DNA of 64,000 bases from positions 62,001 to 126,000 of the forward strand of contig JALMQS010000279.1 in the NCBI GenBank assembly GCA_024734495.1, written 5' to 3'. The notes under the pieces were generated by a model. The model did no database searches. It was not told where the DNA came from and saw only the letters and a program-made list of their open reading frames with translations. Shown here piece by piece: positions 33,120 through 44,325 of the stretch (within the stretch, counting starts at the first letter, position 1; the number at the start of each line of letters is the position of its first letter). The stretch comes from Forficula auricularia (lineage: Eukaryota > Arthropoda > Insecta > Dermaptera > Forficulidae). A program made the position numbers and the translations under genes.

Positions 33120-33540
33120 CTCTACTACAAACAAACGGGTTAATAATAATAATTTAATCAAATAATAAATAACTCAAGAACAAAACAATTTTGAATTTTT
33201 TCCATTTTTATTTTCTAACCACGATGTTTCCTCTACAATTTGAACTTCTTCAGGCTATTAGATTTTTTCCAACAAAATATTCATCGTTACAGAAATTCTA
33301 CTGCCAACATTAAAATACCTTCTTAGGTGTTTAAATTGTAACACACACCAGTTCTTGTAAAAAAAAAAAAAAAAAAATAGAGAAAAATGATTTTTTTGAT
33401 AAATTTTATTCAAATTTTAAGCCGTTGTTATGATAAAGGAATGAACAGCTATTTTTTATTTTGTATAATCGCTACTACAAATAGACGGGTCAATAATACT
33501 ATCCCCCCAAAATATTATTAACCGGTCTGTTTGTAGTAGC
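33120..33540. repeat. Duplicated intron segment, copy without SINE
   Basis: Similar to 34620-35110: CATTTTTATTTTCTAACCACG, ATGTTTCC, TTGAACTTCTTCAGGCTATT, AAGCCGTTGTTATGATAAAG. The CACGATGTTT site here is uninterrupted. Confidence 0.75.
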
Positions 33541-33559
33541 GATAACCCGGTCCCCTGGT

Positions 33560-34620
33560 TAGCTGTGCCTTCGGCACGCCCTCGAAGCTCGGCCCTCCGG
33601 GCTGGTGCCCTGGCGGGCAGCGTCTCGGTCCAAAAATTTTATTCCTCTTAAAAAACCACACTCCAAATGTATACCGGTAAACTACCGAAAATACATCGTC
33701 TCTTAAAAGTTTCGCCTCTTTAACTTTTGAGTGGCGAGGGGGGGAGGAATAATGATCAATATATTTAATGTTTCTTAATTTAAATGAATTGGAGTCTTTC
33801 ATTTCAAAATTCGAGTCCAAATTACAATTATATTTCAAATTTGCCTGGTTAATGAAAATTGATTGGAGCCATCAGTTTAAAATCCGAGCTGACAATTATA
33901 TTTCAAATTTGCCTCGTTAATTAATATATATTTAATGTTTCTTAATTTAAAATCTATTGGTGTTTTTTCATTTCCATTCGAGTTCAAATGAATACAATAT
34001 TATCTCGACACAAAGTCCAAATCAAAAATATATAGTTTTAGTAACAGAAATCATGGTATAAATATTAATGTTAGATTGGTCTAGTGGTTAAAGCTAATGA
34101 CCTTAGTTCAAGATTTCGTAGGTTCAATTCTAGGCAAGAGGGAGATTTTTTAGAGAAATTTCTCTTAGCGTTGTTACAAATTAATCTAGACAAATATATA
34201 TAGTATTTGTAACTTTGTTCTTTCCGTATTTTGGAAACGGCTCTACCGATTTTGATGAAATTCACGGGTTAGGGGGCTTTTGTGTTGAGAATTCGATCTG
34301 TCACGGTCTCATCTTCGGCTAATTTGTTTTTATGGGTTTTTTCGTAATCAAATTAATTATTCTCAGGTAGAAAAATGCCAATCTTGGGGTTTAAAAAAAA
34401 TAACAATTTTTTTTTAAATAGCACATTTTGATAGGTTTTATTTGTTTTATTTATTAACAATTTTATGAATGTAGTTGAATCAAAACAAAATAATTGGATG
34501 TTTAAATAAGCAATAACTAAACCCTAGGAAGGTACTTATTATTATTATCGGCTTGTGCGACGACGTCGACGTGATTTTTTTAATTTTAAATCACACTAAT
34601 AGTTCATGACAAATAAAATT
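33560..34620 (+). repeat. tRNA-like composite repeat, copy 3, with long tail
   Basis: The 0.6-kb family unit (to 34190) is followed by about 430 bp shared almost unchanged with copy 4 (43885-44320): GGTTAGGGGGCTTTTGTG, GATCTGTCACGGTCTCATCT, ATTATCGGCTTGTGCGACGA. The longer 1.05-kb unit is probably the real element. Confidence 0.8.
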
Positions 34621-34685
34621 TGGATAACTCAAGAACCAAACAATAATTGAATTTTTTCCATTTTTATTTTCTAACCACGATGTTT

Positions 34686-34872
34686 GGGGGTCAGATAGGC
34701 TAGGCGGTAGCATGACAGCGAGCTAACCAGGGGACCCGGGTTCGAATCCGACTCGAGGCATCCAGCTAAAATCTGACCCCCGGGGGTAGAGACAAATTTA
34801 AAAAAAAATATAACTAGTATCGTAATTAGGCTTATGGCTAGAAAGGCCGAAAAGCCAAAAAAAAAAAAAAAA
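34686..34872 (+). repeat. SINE with target duplication
   Basis: tRNA-like head with B box GGTTCGAATCC (34739-34749), body TGACCCCCGGGGGTAGAGAC, tail CCGAAAAGCC plus A tract. Flanked by CACGATGTTT (34676-34685 and 34873-34882). The paralogous segment at 33215-33240 has one copy of this target and no SINE. The local - strand ORF is a shadow. Confidence 0.87.
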
Positions 34873-35343
34873 CACGATGTTTCCCTCACAATTTGAACTT
34901 CTTCAGGCTATTAGATTTTTTCCAACAAAATCGTTACCTAAATTGCACTGCCAATATTAAAATGCCTTCCATTAATTTATTTAGGCATATAAATTGTCAT
35001 ACACACCAGTTCTGGTAGAAAAATGGAGAAAACATCATTTTTTGATAAATTTTATTGAAATTTTAAGCCGTTGTTATGATAAAGGAATGAACAGCTGTTT
35101 TTTATTTTATATATTTACCATTCTATATAGCTACTGTGAGGTACATACCAACACACCCAGAGAGAAAACATTCCTGCCGGACGTAACAAAAAGTATAAGA
35201 AATTAAAATTTGAGAATTTTATTTAAAATTTTTCGATTAGAAAACATCAAAACGTGGTCTTTTGACCATTCTAACAAATAATTGATATTAAATTCTCTTT
35301 ACTAGAAATGAAAAACAGTGAAAATTATATTATGGCTACCTAC

Positions 35344-35472
35344 CTGTTGAATTCGTTTTGGCATTTTCATGGTTGATGACAAATTCAGAATTTCGACCAT
35401 ACATTTTTACAAGAATTTTCTCATTCGGAGTTGCGCTATCGAAACAGCAAACCAATCGATTTATTAATCCGC
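35344..35472 (-). CDS. Kinase copy A, exon 2 (glycine-rich N-lobe), one-base lesion
   Basis: Encodes GGLINRLVCCFDSATP, then NEKILVKMYGRNSEF, the ATP-lobe strands of choline/ethanolamine kinases (the family pattern is GITNKL...VLVRIYG). The acceptor is AAAAG|GC, which fits the phase of exon 1; a TTTTAG acceptor 10 bp upstream (exon start 35482) aligns better with copy B but breaks phase. At the 3' end the donor is ACAG|GTAGGT, but the frame is off by one against exon 3. Dropping one T of the run 35356-35359 restores AKRIQQ joined to YLSARG, so a one-base insertion or assembly error is likely. Confidence 0.7.
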
Positions 35473-35499
35473 CTTTTATCTCCTAAAATACAAATAAAT

Positions 35500-36740
35500 A
35501 AACGTAGGTATAAGTCAACAAGTATATAAGGGGGCCGTCCATAAATTACGTCACACAGTAAAAGGGGATAAGGAGGATCACAGATTTGTGATAAAATGTG
35601 GGGGGGGGGGGGGCGGGGATAATAAAAATTTATTTTTTTATATACAGTGTGAGGCATAAAGATCTTCCACATTTTGAAGAATTATAAAAAAATGTAAAAT
35701 ATTAACTAGAAAAAAACTGAATATATTTTTGAAAAGAAATAAACTTATTAGTAAATTTTCTTTTTGATATTTGATAATAATTCTTCACTTAATTGATTAG
35801 ATTAATTAGAAATTTAAATTTAAATATTTGAATTCTTATTTATTGACATTGTTGCGTTGTTGTTGATATTTATTGATTTTAATTTAATATTCAATCAAAT
35901 AATAAAACAAGTCGAAAAATTAGTATTTAATCTGTTATATTAAATATTTCTGAATAATTGTTTTTCAAACTTATATACACAGGGTGGGGCATAAAGTTCT
36001 CCTACATTTTGAAGAAGGTATTGAAAAATTAACTAGAAAAAAAAACGGAATATATTTTTGAAAAAGAACATAAAATAAATTTATTTTTAAATTGTTTTAA
36101 ACATTATATCAGACAATAAAAAAAAAGGGGGGGTTCAAAAATGAAAATTCTAACCCTATCAGCCAAAATCAACCAAATTTTGTATAGATATTCTGTGGAC
36201 CTCCAGAAGGCTAGAAATGCAAAAACTAACCACCTAAAATGGGAGGGGTCAAAAATGAAAATTCTAGCCCTTTAGACCAAACTCAACCAAATTTTGTATT
36301 CATAGTTTGGTCGAAAGGATAGAATTTTCATTTTTGACCCCCCCCACCCCCCCCCCATTTTTTTTATTTCATATCATGTTTAAAACACATTTAAAAATAA
36401 ATTTATTTTATGTTCTTTTTCAAAAATATATTCAGTTTTTTTCTAGTTAAATTTTTTCATTTTTTATACCTCTTCAAAATGTGGTAGATCTTTATGCCCC
36501 ACCCTGTATATAAGCTTGAAAACAATTATTCAGGAATATTTAATATAATTAATATTGATTAATACTAATCTACGACATGTTTATTATTTGATTGAATATT
36601 AAATTAAAATGAATAAATATCAACAACAACGCAACAATGTCAATAAATAAGAATTCAAATATTTAAATTTAAATTTCTAATTAATTTAATCAATTAGGTG
36701 AAGAATTATTATCAAATATCAAAGGAAAATTCACTAAAAA
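35500..36740. repeat. Fold-back element, GGGGCATAAAG family
   Basis: Arms about 35740-35985 and 36495-36735 are complementary (ATCTGT/ACAACGCAACAATGTCAATA type sequence). Repeated ends read AGGGTGGGGCATAAAG and CTTTATGCCCCACCCT. A minisatellite unit lies at 36170-36330. 35525-35560 holds GGGGCCGTCCATAAATTACG, an end shared with the 9830 family. Confidence 0.65.
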
Positions 36741-36894
36741 CTTTTCAAATTAATAATAATAATTTATTCATATTCTGGGTGATCAGGACGTTCACGAACT
36801 AAAGAAAAGAAGCCACATGGAAATGTATCATTTAAAAATCCATTTTTACATGATGAGGGGCTTTGCGTGATCCTAAGGGTTCGTTCATACGCAA

Positions 36895-37080
36895 GAAATT
36901 TGATTTCTATTTCATTCTCTAGGAAATTTTGTTGACTTGAAGAGTTTACTTGGACAACTTTTTTGATAAAACTCTTAGATTTATAGATATCCAGTATTTT
37001 CCATGACAGAAAATGATCTATTATTTCAAAAAAAATTGCTGTTTAGGTGCCCATTTGTGGACAATTTGGCTGGACTATTT
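36895..37080. repeat. TAGTCCAG fold-back remnant
   Basis: AATTTTGTTGACTTGAAG, CTTAGATTTATAGATATCCA and the end ACAATTTGGCTGGACTA. Lies just 3' of kinase A exon 1 within its first intron. Confidence 0.55.
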
Positions 37081-37160
37081 GTCAAGGGTAAATCGGTCGA
37101 AATAGCGCACTGTTCTAAGTTTAAATGTCCCAAAACAGTCGTTGTTCGGGATGAAATTAC

Positions 37161-37269
37161 CTGAAACTGTATCCGCTGTGAGTTCAATTCCGGCTTCCAG
37201 TTTTTTAAGCACCAATAAAATTTCGCTATTCGAATTGAGCAAATCGATTTCAATGTCAATATCCAACAT
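37161..37269 (-). CDS. Kinase copy A, exon 1
   Basis: Begins ATG at 37269 and encodes MLDIDIEIDL, NSNSEILLVLKKLEAGIEL and TADTVS, ending in phase 1 at CAG|GTAATT. The pattern of a beta strand followed by an amphipathic helix matches the N terminus of ethanolamine kinases and lines up without gaps with exon 1 of copy B. The next ATG upstream was not needed. The longer open frame past the donor is intronic. Confidence 0.65.
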
Positions 37270-37544
37270 TGTAAAACAATGTAGACAGGTAGATAATTAT
37301 AGGAATGTGTGACGAGTTTAGAAGAGAAATATCTAGATAGGGAAAACCACCTGTTGTGCTAGTATTATAATTATTATTTGCTCAAGTATTATGAATTAAT
37401 TTATTATTTATTATATAATATGAATCAAGATGTCTGTGTGTGTGTGACGTTATTGAGGTGAGGAATTAACGCAAAATCTGATAAAAGTGAATGAATATTT
37501 GAACTTGAACTTGAATGAATAACCAGTAGGCAACAACGTTTATT
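37270..37544. other. Region upstream of kinase A, no promoter recognised
   Basis: AT-rich, with a (TG)n run near 37438. It should contain or border the kinase A promoter and 5' UTR, but no TATA box or other motif stands out on the - strand. Confidence 0.3.
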
Positions 37545-38275
37545 CACTCTCGGAGACGATTCCTCGACATTTCATCCCCCGACAAAATATCTCATGACAA
37601 AATAACCCTTCTCCGCGTGAATCCTATGAGTAATGCAAATCGACTCCGGTTCGGTTAATATATTCAGCGGCCAGTTGGGTTCGTATAGACCCTTTTCGGG
37701 CTGACGCCAACCGAACCGTCTAAAACCAGCCCGAAAAGGAGCTATACGAACCCAACCGAGCCGAACTGAATATATATTAACCGAACCTCCGAAAGTTTAG
37801 TCCGGGCGGGGTGTGTTTCGGTATCCCATTTTTTCCTAATCAAACAGACATTGAAAACCGAACACCAATCGTCGGGCGGGGTGTGTTTCGGGCTCCTATT
37901 TTTTTTCTAATCAAACACACATTAAAAATCAAACCAGCCAATCGTCGGGCGGGATGTGTTTGGGGCGCTATATTTTCGCCCAATATTATAATAATAATTA
38001 ATAACGATAATGATTAATAACACTTCTAACAAACAATCAATTATTGTGTAATGTAAACATAGATGATAAATACTATATTATAGATAGTAAAAATAATAAA
38101 TTGTTAGCTAGAAAATCTAACGACAGACAGCAGCACTTAATTAGAAAGTCTGTTTATATTATTCAAAACTATGATTATAAGTTTCTCACTTAATCTCTTA
38201 TGTATTCTCGCTTATACTGGGGAATATTTTGTCAGAAGATATTATGTCGGGGGATATTTTGTCGGGGGCTAAAAA
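37545..38275. repeat. Inverted-repeat element with internal hairpin and 65-bp repeats
   Basis: Ends contain CCCCCGACAAAATATC (37576) and GATATTTTGTCGGGGG (38252). Inside, 37652-37790 is an imperfect hairpin (GGTTCGGTTAATATATTCAG with its complement; CCCTTTTCGGGCTG with CAGCCCGAAAAGG). 37803-37965 has three units starting CGGGCGGGGTGTGTTTCGG. Non-coding; the ORF at 37811 is the repeat. Confidence 0.7.
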
Positions 38276-38520
38276 CGCGCAGTACTTTAATAGAGAACAG
38301 GAAGGAAATTATAATTAGAAAAAATAAGTATATGTATGTATATGTAAGTATATGGCAAATAATTAGCATGATAAGTGCGATCTAAAGTTACGTTTTCCTC
38401 GATGCGACTATTACGATGGTCATTCAACAATAATCGTGCAGCTTGGAAAATCTACCACACCGGCAGTCGCTCGAAGGAAAACAGCTCCATAAGAAATACA
38501 TAGAAATAGTGCTCAACGAC

Positions 38521-38600
38521 AGTAGCGTAGCCAGAAAAATTTCACTGGGAGGAGGGGGTCAATCCACAAAGCAAAATATTTAGTGGGAATTTTTTTTATT
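38521..38600. repeat. Isolated hAT end
   Basis: CAGTAGCGTAGCCAG, GGTCAATCCACAAAGCAAAA and TATTTAGTGGGAATTTT are the complement of the right end of the 22283-24709 element. The other end was not found nearby. Confidence 0.65.
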
Positions 38601-39320
38601 AAAAATAAGCTGACTTGTTCTGATGTGGCCATCCACTTGACTTTACCATACAACCTGGCCCCTTACTTAAATTTAATATTTAATAAAATTATTTATAATC
38701 GTGTAGGAAAGGCGGGTTAATTTTTGCATTTTTAGACTTCTGGGGACACACTGATTATGTATACAAAATTTGGTTGAGTTTGGTAAATGGCCAAGATTTT
38801 CTTTTTTTGACCTCCCATTTTGGGAGGTTAGATTTTGGATTTTTATACTTCTGGGGTTCCACTGATTAAGTATACAAAATTTGGTTGAGTTTGCTCAAAC
38901 GACCTAGATTTTTAATTTTTAACCACCCCCCTCCACCCCCTTTAATTTTGGGTCGATATGCACCAAAATCTAATCAGCTCTTAGGTTTTGTGAGAGTTGA
39001 AGCCATCACACTCTCGTGGAAGGGAGTGTGGTGCCATAAAGCGGTGCCTCCCTTGTCGCCCTGGGAATTTCCCAGAGAACTTTATGCGATATGACCTTCA
39101 GGGCGATGAGGGGTTCTTTAATGAGTTTTTACAGCTTCAACAGGAGAACTTATAGGGAAATCGCCATGCGCTAGAAATTGTATATAAAAAAGAAAAAAGA
39201 AAATTTTTTTTTGTAAATATATTATGTTAATATTCCTATAACGAGCAGTGCCGGGCGTGCCGCGCGGCACGCCCGGCACAGCTCGGCCCTCCGGGCTGGC
39301 GGCCCTGGCGGGCAGCGTCT
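38600..39320. repeat. Composite repeat, parallel to 41030-41640
   Basis: Minisatellite units, then GTTGAAGCCATCACACTCTC, GTGGAAGGGAGTGTGGTG and AACAGGAGAACTTATAGGGA, the same order as at 41030-41640. It ends with a 32-bp perfect palindrome (39248-39279) and the GC-rich core CCCTGGCGGGCAGCGTCTC. ORFs at 38885 and 41343 read the same repeat; no domain recognised. Confidence 0.65.
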
Positions 39321-39954
39321 CAAGATGTGATTATTAGCTGTCCGTAATTATATGTTTTGAAAAAAATATTTTTTGAATAATGAATATTGATCAAAGAAAG
39401 ATAAAAAATATCATTAAATGGTTTATAAATACTTTATTAGAGCATGCAACCATTTCTCTCGAAGTTCCCGATCGGTTGGAAACCTTTTTCTTTTTTAATA
39501 ATACATTTCAATATTTAAATTTATCTAAAAAGTGTCTCTAAATTAATTATATATAATAATTTTAAAATTAATTTATCTACTAAAATTTCAAATGACCCGC
39601 GCAGTAATAAATTAAGAATTAATCTCATTATCCCATATTAAATCATATCTCATTAAAACTTATATTATAAATTAAAAATATATACCTAATATATAGTATA
39701 TATATTTTAAAATTAATTTGTCTACTAAAATTTTAAGAATTTATATTTTTCTTAAATTCCAAAAAAAAAATAATAATAATTTTCGCGGTATGAATTATTT
39801 CCAAAAAATTAAATATATATTAATATATAATATATTTAAAATTAATAAATTTGCCTACTAAAATTTCAAAAGAGGCAGGCCGTAAATCTAATAGAGGAAT
39901 ATATTAATATATAGAGATATTATCTATATATATAAAATAGAAAAGTATGTGGAT
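39321..39954. other. AT-rich, nothing recognised
   Basis: Extremely AT-rich with ATATAT runs; no coding sequence or repeat partner seen. Confidence 0.4.
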
Positions 39955-40380
39955 ATATATGTATGTGGAAACGATCTGATTGGCCAGTGCATAGCCAATG
40001 CCAAAGCGTTAAATTATTAGAACGATTCTGATTGGTCAGATAGTGATCGTGCTTAGGCAATGTGTTAAATAAATCTTTCCTTATTCTTCCTTATTTTTTG
40101 AATCAATTTCATTCAGCACATTCTTTCGATACTTACAGTAAGATTTTAAATTTCAATTATTAAATTGGTATGAACGAGACGCTCCCCGCCAGGGGCTAGG
40201 TGACGCCGGGCCGAAGGCCCGGTCGTCAACTAGTAGATATATAATATAAAGAATAGATATGTTTTGTTTGTAAAATTTGACAATATAACAACTGTCATTA
40301 AATATTAGTTGCTTTTTCTCCCACATCGTACGCTAAGGCGCCACAGGTACTGTCTGACAAGGGCTTTTATATATATAGAT
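39955..40380. repeat. Dispersed repeat with GC-rich core, copy 2
   Basis: Inverted relative of 10918-11230: CGATCTGATTGGCCAGTGC, GATTGGTCAGATAGTGATCG, GAACGAGACGCTCCCCGCC, then a CGGGCCGAAGGCCCGG hairpin at 40207. Confidence 0.65.
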
Positions 40381-41960
40381 TATGTAAATAATCCTGTAAT
40401 TAAATTCACCCGATTATGTAAATATTTCTTGTTAGTGGAGGCCCCCACCTGCGTGGCCCAATAAACGAAAAATCAATGGACCAAAACTACGTGTGAAATT
40501 TGGTTTCGATATTCAAACTAGTTTTTGAGCTAGCTCGTCCATTAAAATTTGGTAACGCACAGACTAACTAACAGACATTTTGACAAAACAATTATTATCT
40601 CGAAAAATATAATTTTTTCGATGTTCACTTATTAGAGCTTTTTTGTAGAGCGAAATGCCATGGTTTTGCCCAATTTTTTTAATTAAAATAGTTTTAGCCG
40701 TTTTTGAGATATTTCGAAAAACAGAATGAAAAAAAACCACTTTTTTCATGCACGATTACAATACTTGACCATACCCTGTATGGTAAAGTAAAAATAGTCC
40801 AATTAGTGTTTTTACCCGGAATGTTGTGCGGTAGTTATAATTTCTTCGACCCTTTATGTTTTTGGCTGTGCTGAATCCATATCTGTGGTTTGCTAACAAA
40901 ATTTCGTGACCCAACATTGTAAAGAATCTAATTTTTTTGCGGTTTCCATGATACTTCTAGGGATTCGGATCATATCCTGTCATGAAAATGCTAAATATCT
41001 ATAAATCTAAGAGTTTCTAGGGTTAATCCTCAACTATTTTTAGACTCCTGGAGTCTCACTGATTATGTATACAAAATTTGGGTGAGTTTGGTACAAGGGC
41101 CTAGATTTTCATTTTTTGACCCTACAGCCCCCTCTCCCCCACAATTTCGCGCTGTTAGTTTTTTCATTTTTAGACTTCTGCGGTCCCATTGATTATGTAT
41201 ACAAGATTTGGTTGAGTTTGCTCAAATGGCCTAGATTTTTAATTTTTAACCCCCCCCCCCCTCCACCCCCTTAATTTTTGGTCGATATGCACCAAAATCT
41301 AATCAGCTCTTAATCAATTATTATAAGGGCAACTCCAGTCTGTTGAGCAACATTGCGGCAAGGTTTGGGGTGCGCTCGGGTTCTGTGAGAGTTGAAGCCA
41401 TCACACTCTCGTGGAAGGGAGTGTGGTGGCATAAAGCGGTGCCTCCCCTTGTCGCCCTGGGAATTTCTCAGAGAACTTTATACGATATGACCTTCAGGGC
41501 GATGAGGGGTTCATTAATGAATTTTTACAGCTTCAACAGGAGAACTTATAGGGAAATCGCCATCCTCTAGAAATTGTATATAAAAAAGAAAAAAAGAATT
41601 TTTTTTTGTAAATATATTATGTTAATATACCTATAATCATGTAAATAATCCTGTAATTAAATTCACCCGATAATGTAAATATTTCTTGTTAGTGGAGGCC
41701 CCACCTGCGTGGCCCAATAAACGAAAAATCAATGGTCTAAAACTACGTGTAAAATTTCGTTTTGATATTCACACTAGTTTTTGAGCTAGCTCGCCAACAA
41801 AAATTTGGTATCGCACAGACTAACTAACTAGGTTTGGCTCAATTTTTTTAATCAAAACCGTTTCAACCGTTTTTGAGATATTTTTGAAAAAAAGAATTAA
41901 AAAAAAAACACTTTTTTTCATGCACGATTACAATACTTTACCATACCCTATATCGATATA
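40381..41960. repeat. Mosaic of known repeats
   Basis: 40380-40550 and 41640-41830 share ATGTAAATATTTCTTGTTAG, GGCCCCCACCTGCGTGGCCC. 40560-40800 and 41830-41960 are ACTTTACCATAC hairpin repeats in - orientation. 40798-41030 is a TAGTCCAG fragment. 41030-41640 parallels 38600-39200. Non-coding. Confidence 0.6.
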
Positions 41961-42007
41961 TAAGTTATATCTAATTTCGATATATCGATATATTAAAATA
42001 ATTTGCC

Positions 42008-42305
42008 ATCCCTAGTCACTGTGGGTCAGTGGCTAGAGTGTCGGGTCGCTGACTCGGAGATCGCTGGTTCGAGACCGAGTCTCGGCAGATAGATATTTTC
42101 AGTCGCCTCTTCTTGGAAAGTAATGGCAACCTACCAAGAGTACAATTGCCTAGTCACCTCTCCAAATTAGCCGTTCGGAACCGGCGTTAAAAAGTAGGTC
42201 CCGTATATCCGTGTAAAAACAACTAAACACACTCAGCACAGGTATATGTGGAGAGGCGCCGACACCCGTTTCGGGTATGGCACTCGAAGAAGAAGAAGTC
42301 ACGAT
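42008..42305 (+). repeat. tRNA-derived SINE-like element
   Basis: Head GTGGGTCAGTGGCTAGAG (A box) and CTGGTTCGAGACCGAG (B box), about 230 bp of unrelated body with CCGTTCGGAACCGG and GTAGGTCCCGTATATCC, then GGGTATGGCACTCGAAG and (GAA)n. AGTCAC flanks both ends. Single copy in the window. Confidence 0.7.
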
Positions 42306-42705
42306 TGCTTATCACCTTGAATATAATTCCAAAGCCGGGTCAGGATAAATAAATATCAAAAAAATACTTAAATATATATGTAAAATATCTTCATATTTAA
42401 CCGCGTACAACTTTGAGACTATCAAGTTGGTCCCACTGCTATCCATGTCAAATATAAAACTTATTAAAATTTGTTAATGGCAGACGGCTTGAAAACTAGT
42501 TTAAAATATTAAAGTTATAAAATTTGTTTTAAAATATAAAAAGATAAAAATTGAATAACAGAAAACAAACTATAAAAACCAATTTGTTTTTAGGTAATTA
42601 TATTATGTTTGTTTTTTTATTATATTAAATATATATAGTAAACTAATATCAAAGCTGTAAATAATTTTTAAAATAAATAATTTGTTTTTAGGAATACATT
42701 GGCTT

Positions 42706-42790
42706 CCCAGGTAACCACAATGTCCTAAGAATATTCTAAGGACATTTAAATCTTCTTAGAATATTCTGAGGATATTGTGTGTTACCTGGG
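42706..42790. repeat. 85-bp hairpin MITE
   Basis: Ends CCCAGGTAAC and GTTACCTGGG; nearly the whole length is self-complementary (TAAGAATATTCTAAGGAC against CTTAGAATATTCTGAGGA). Lies just downstream of kinase B. Confidence 0.7.
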
Positions 42791-43095
42791 TTATAGCCAT
42801 TTATCATTCAACCCGAATTAACCACATTATATATATAGACTTTTATTGTATACAAAATATTATAATACAAAGTGTTGTGTATAAAGAATAACAAATAACA
42901 ATGTAGTTTTAACAATAAAATACTTGTTGCTACCCAATAATACAGTAGATTCGATCACCATTGGAAGATTCCTTTTAGTATTGTTTAATTATTAGTTTTC
43001 TTTTCATTTTTATTCAGCGACATTTCGATTTATTTATTTGATTATTTATCTTTTATAAATCGATAACAAATATTAATTAAATGGACGTTTTGATT

Positions 43096-43159
43096 TCACG
43101 ATGCTTTAAACAATTCTTTTTTCACCCTATAATAAGAATCCCAATTCTGCTTGGCATGC
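43096..43159 (-). CDS. Kinase copy B, terminal exon 6
   Basis: 64 bp after TGTTTCAG. Completes CA|G (Gln), then encodes HAKQNWDSYYRVKKELFKAS and TGA at 43098-43096. Matches the C-terminal helix of ethanolamine kinases and has the same length and phase as the last exons of A and C. The similarity with copy C runs on into the 3' flank. Confidence 0.82.
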
Positions 43160-43210
43160 CTGAAACAGATACATTTAAGAATTAATTGTAATTGTAATTT
43201 TATATTATAT

Positions 43211-44325
43211 ACTATTATCTATCTATCTACTCTTATTAAACGAGCAAAAATTATTTTTTATATTTATTTATTTATATACGAGCTTTTCGTGCGTGCCCTG
43301 GCGGGCAGCGTCTCAGTCCAAAAATTTTATTCCTCTTAAAAAACCACACTCCAAATGTATACCGGTAAACTACCGAAAATACATCGTCTCTTAAAAGTTT
43401 CGCCTCTTTAACTTTTGAGTGGAGAGGGGGAGGGGGGAGGAATAATGATCAATATATTTAATGTTTCTTAATTTAAAATGAATTGGAGTCTTTCATTTCA
43501 AAATTCGAGTCCAAATTACAATTATATTTCAAATTTGCCTGGTTAATGAAAATCGATTCTAGCCATCAGTTTAAAATCCGAGCTGACAATTATATTTCAA
43601 ATTTGCCTCGTTAATTAATATATATTTAATGTTTCTTAATTTAAAATCTATTGGTGTTTTTTCATTTTCATTCGAGTTCAAATGAATACAATATTATCTC
43701 GACACAAAGTCCAAATCAAAAATATATAGTTTTAGTAACAGAAATCATGGTATAAATATTAATGTTAGATTGGTCTAGTGGTTAAAGCTAATGACCTTAG
43801 TTCAAGAGTTCGTAGGTTCAATTCTAGGCAAGAGGGAAATTTTTTTAGAGAAATCTCTCTTAGCGTTGTTACAAATTAATCTAGACAAATATATATAGTA
43901 TTTGTAACTTTGTTCTTTGTATTTTGGAAACAGCTCTACCGATTTTGATGAAATTCACAGGTTAGGGGGTTTTTCTGTTGAGAATTCGATCTGTCACGGT
44001 CTCATCTTCGGCTAATTTGTTTTTATGGGTTTTTTCGTAATCAAATTAATTATTCTCAGGTAGAAAAATGCCAATCTTGAGTTTAAAAAAAAATAACAAT
44101 TTTTTTTTTAAATAGCACATTTTGATAGGTTTTATTTGTTTTATTTATTAACAATTTTATGAATGTAGTTGAATCAAAACAAAATAATTGGATGTTTAAA
44201 TAAGCAATAACTAAACCCGAGGAAGGTACTTATTATTATTATCGGCTTGTGCGACGACGTCGACTTGATTTTTTTAATTTTAAATCACACTAATAGTTCA
44301 TGACAAATAAATTTTGGAAATTGTA
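43211..44325 (+). repeat. tRNA-like composite repeat, copy 4, with Helitron-like start
   Basis: Preceded by TCTACTCTTATTAAACGAGC (43211), a Helitron-like 5' end also at 55096 and 62250. The family unit runs 43278-43885 and the long tail to 44320. ACGAGC near the start mirrors GCTCGT at the far end of other copies. 44325-44805 downstream holds nothing recognised. Confidence 0.75.

Larger units (their letters stand above)
18046..37269 (-). other. Choline/ethanolamine kinase-like gene, copy A (six exons)
   Basis: Gene-level entry. Exons in transcription order: 37269-37161, 35472-35344, 33092-32833, 29339-29113, 25932-25701 and 18109-18046. The product, about 330 residues, should be a cytosolic kinase transferring phosphate from ATP to ethanolamine or choline, the first step of the Kennedy pathway. 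Order and phases match copy B from exon 3 on, so the two arose by gene duplication. The last intron is 7.6 kb. Exon 2 seems to carry one extra A, so as assembled the frame is broken. The canonical NHFxE segment and the first Trp of the WxxW pocket are replaced. Confidence 0.82.

Noticed and set aside
38885..39094. ORF similar to the one at 41343-41570, possible gene family
   Set aside because: Both lie in copies of the same composite repeat and share non-coding flanks; no domain.
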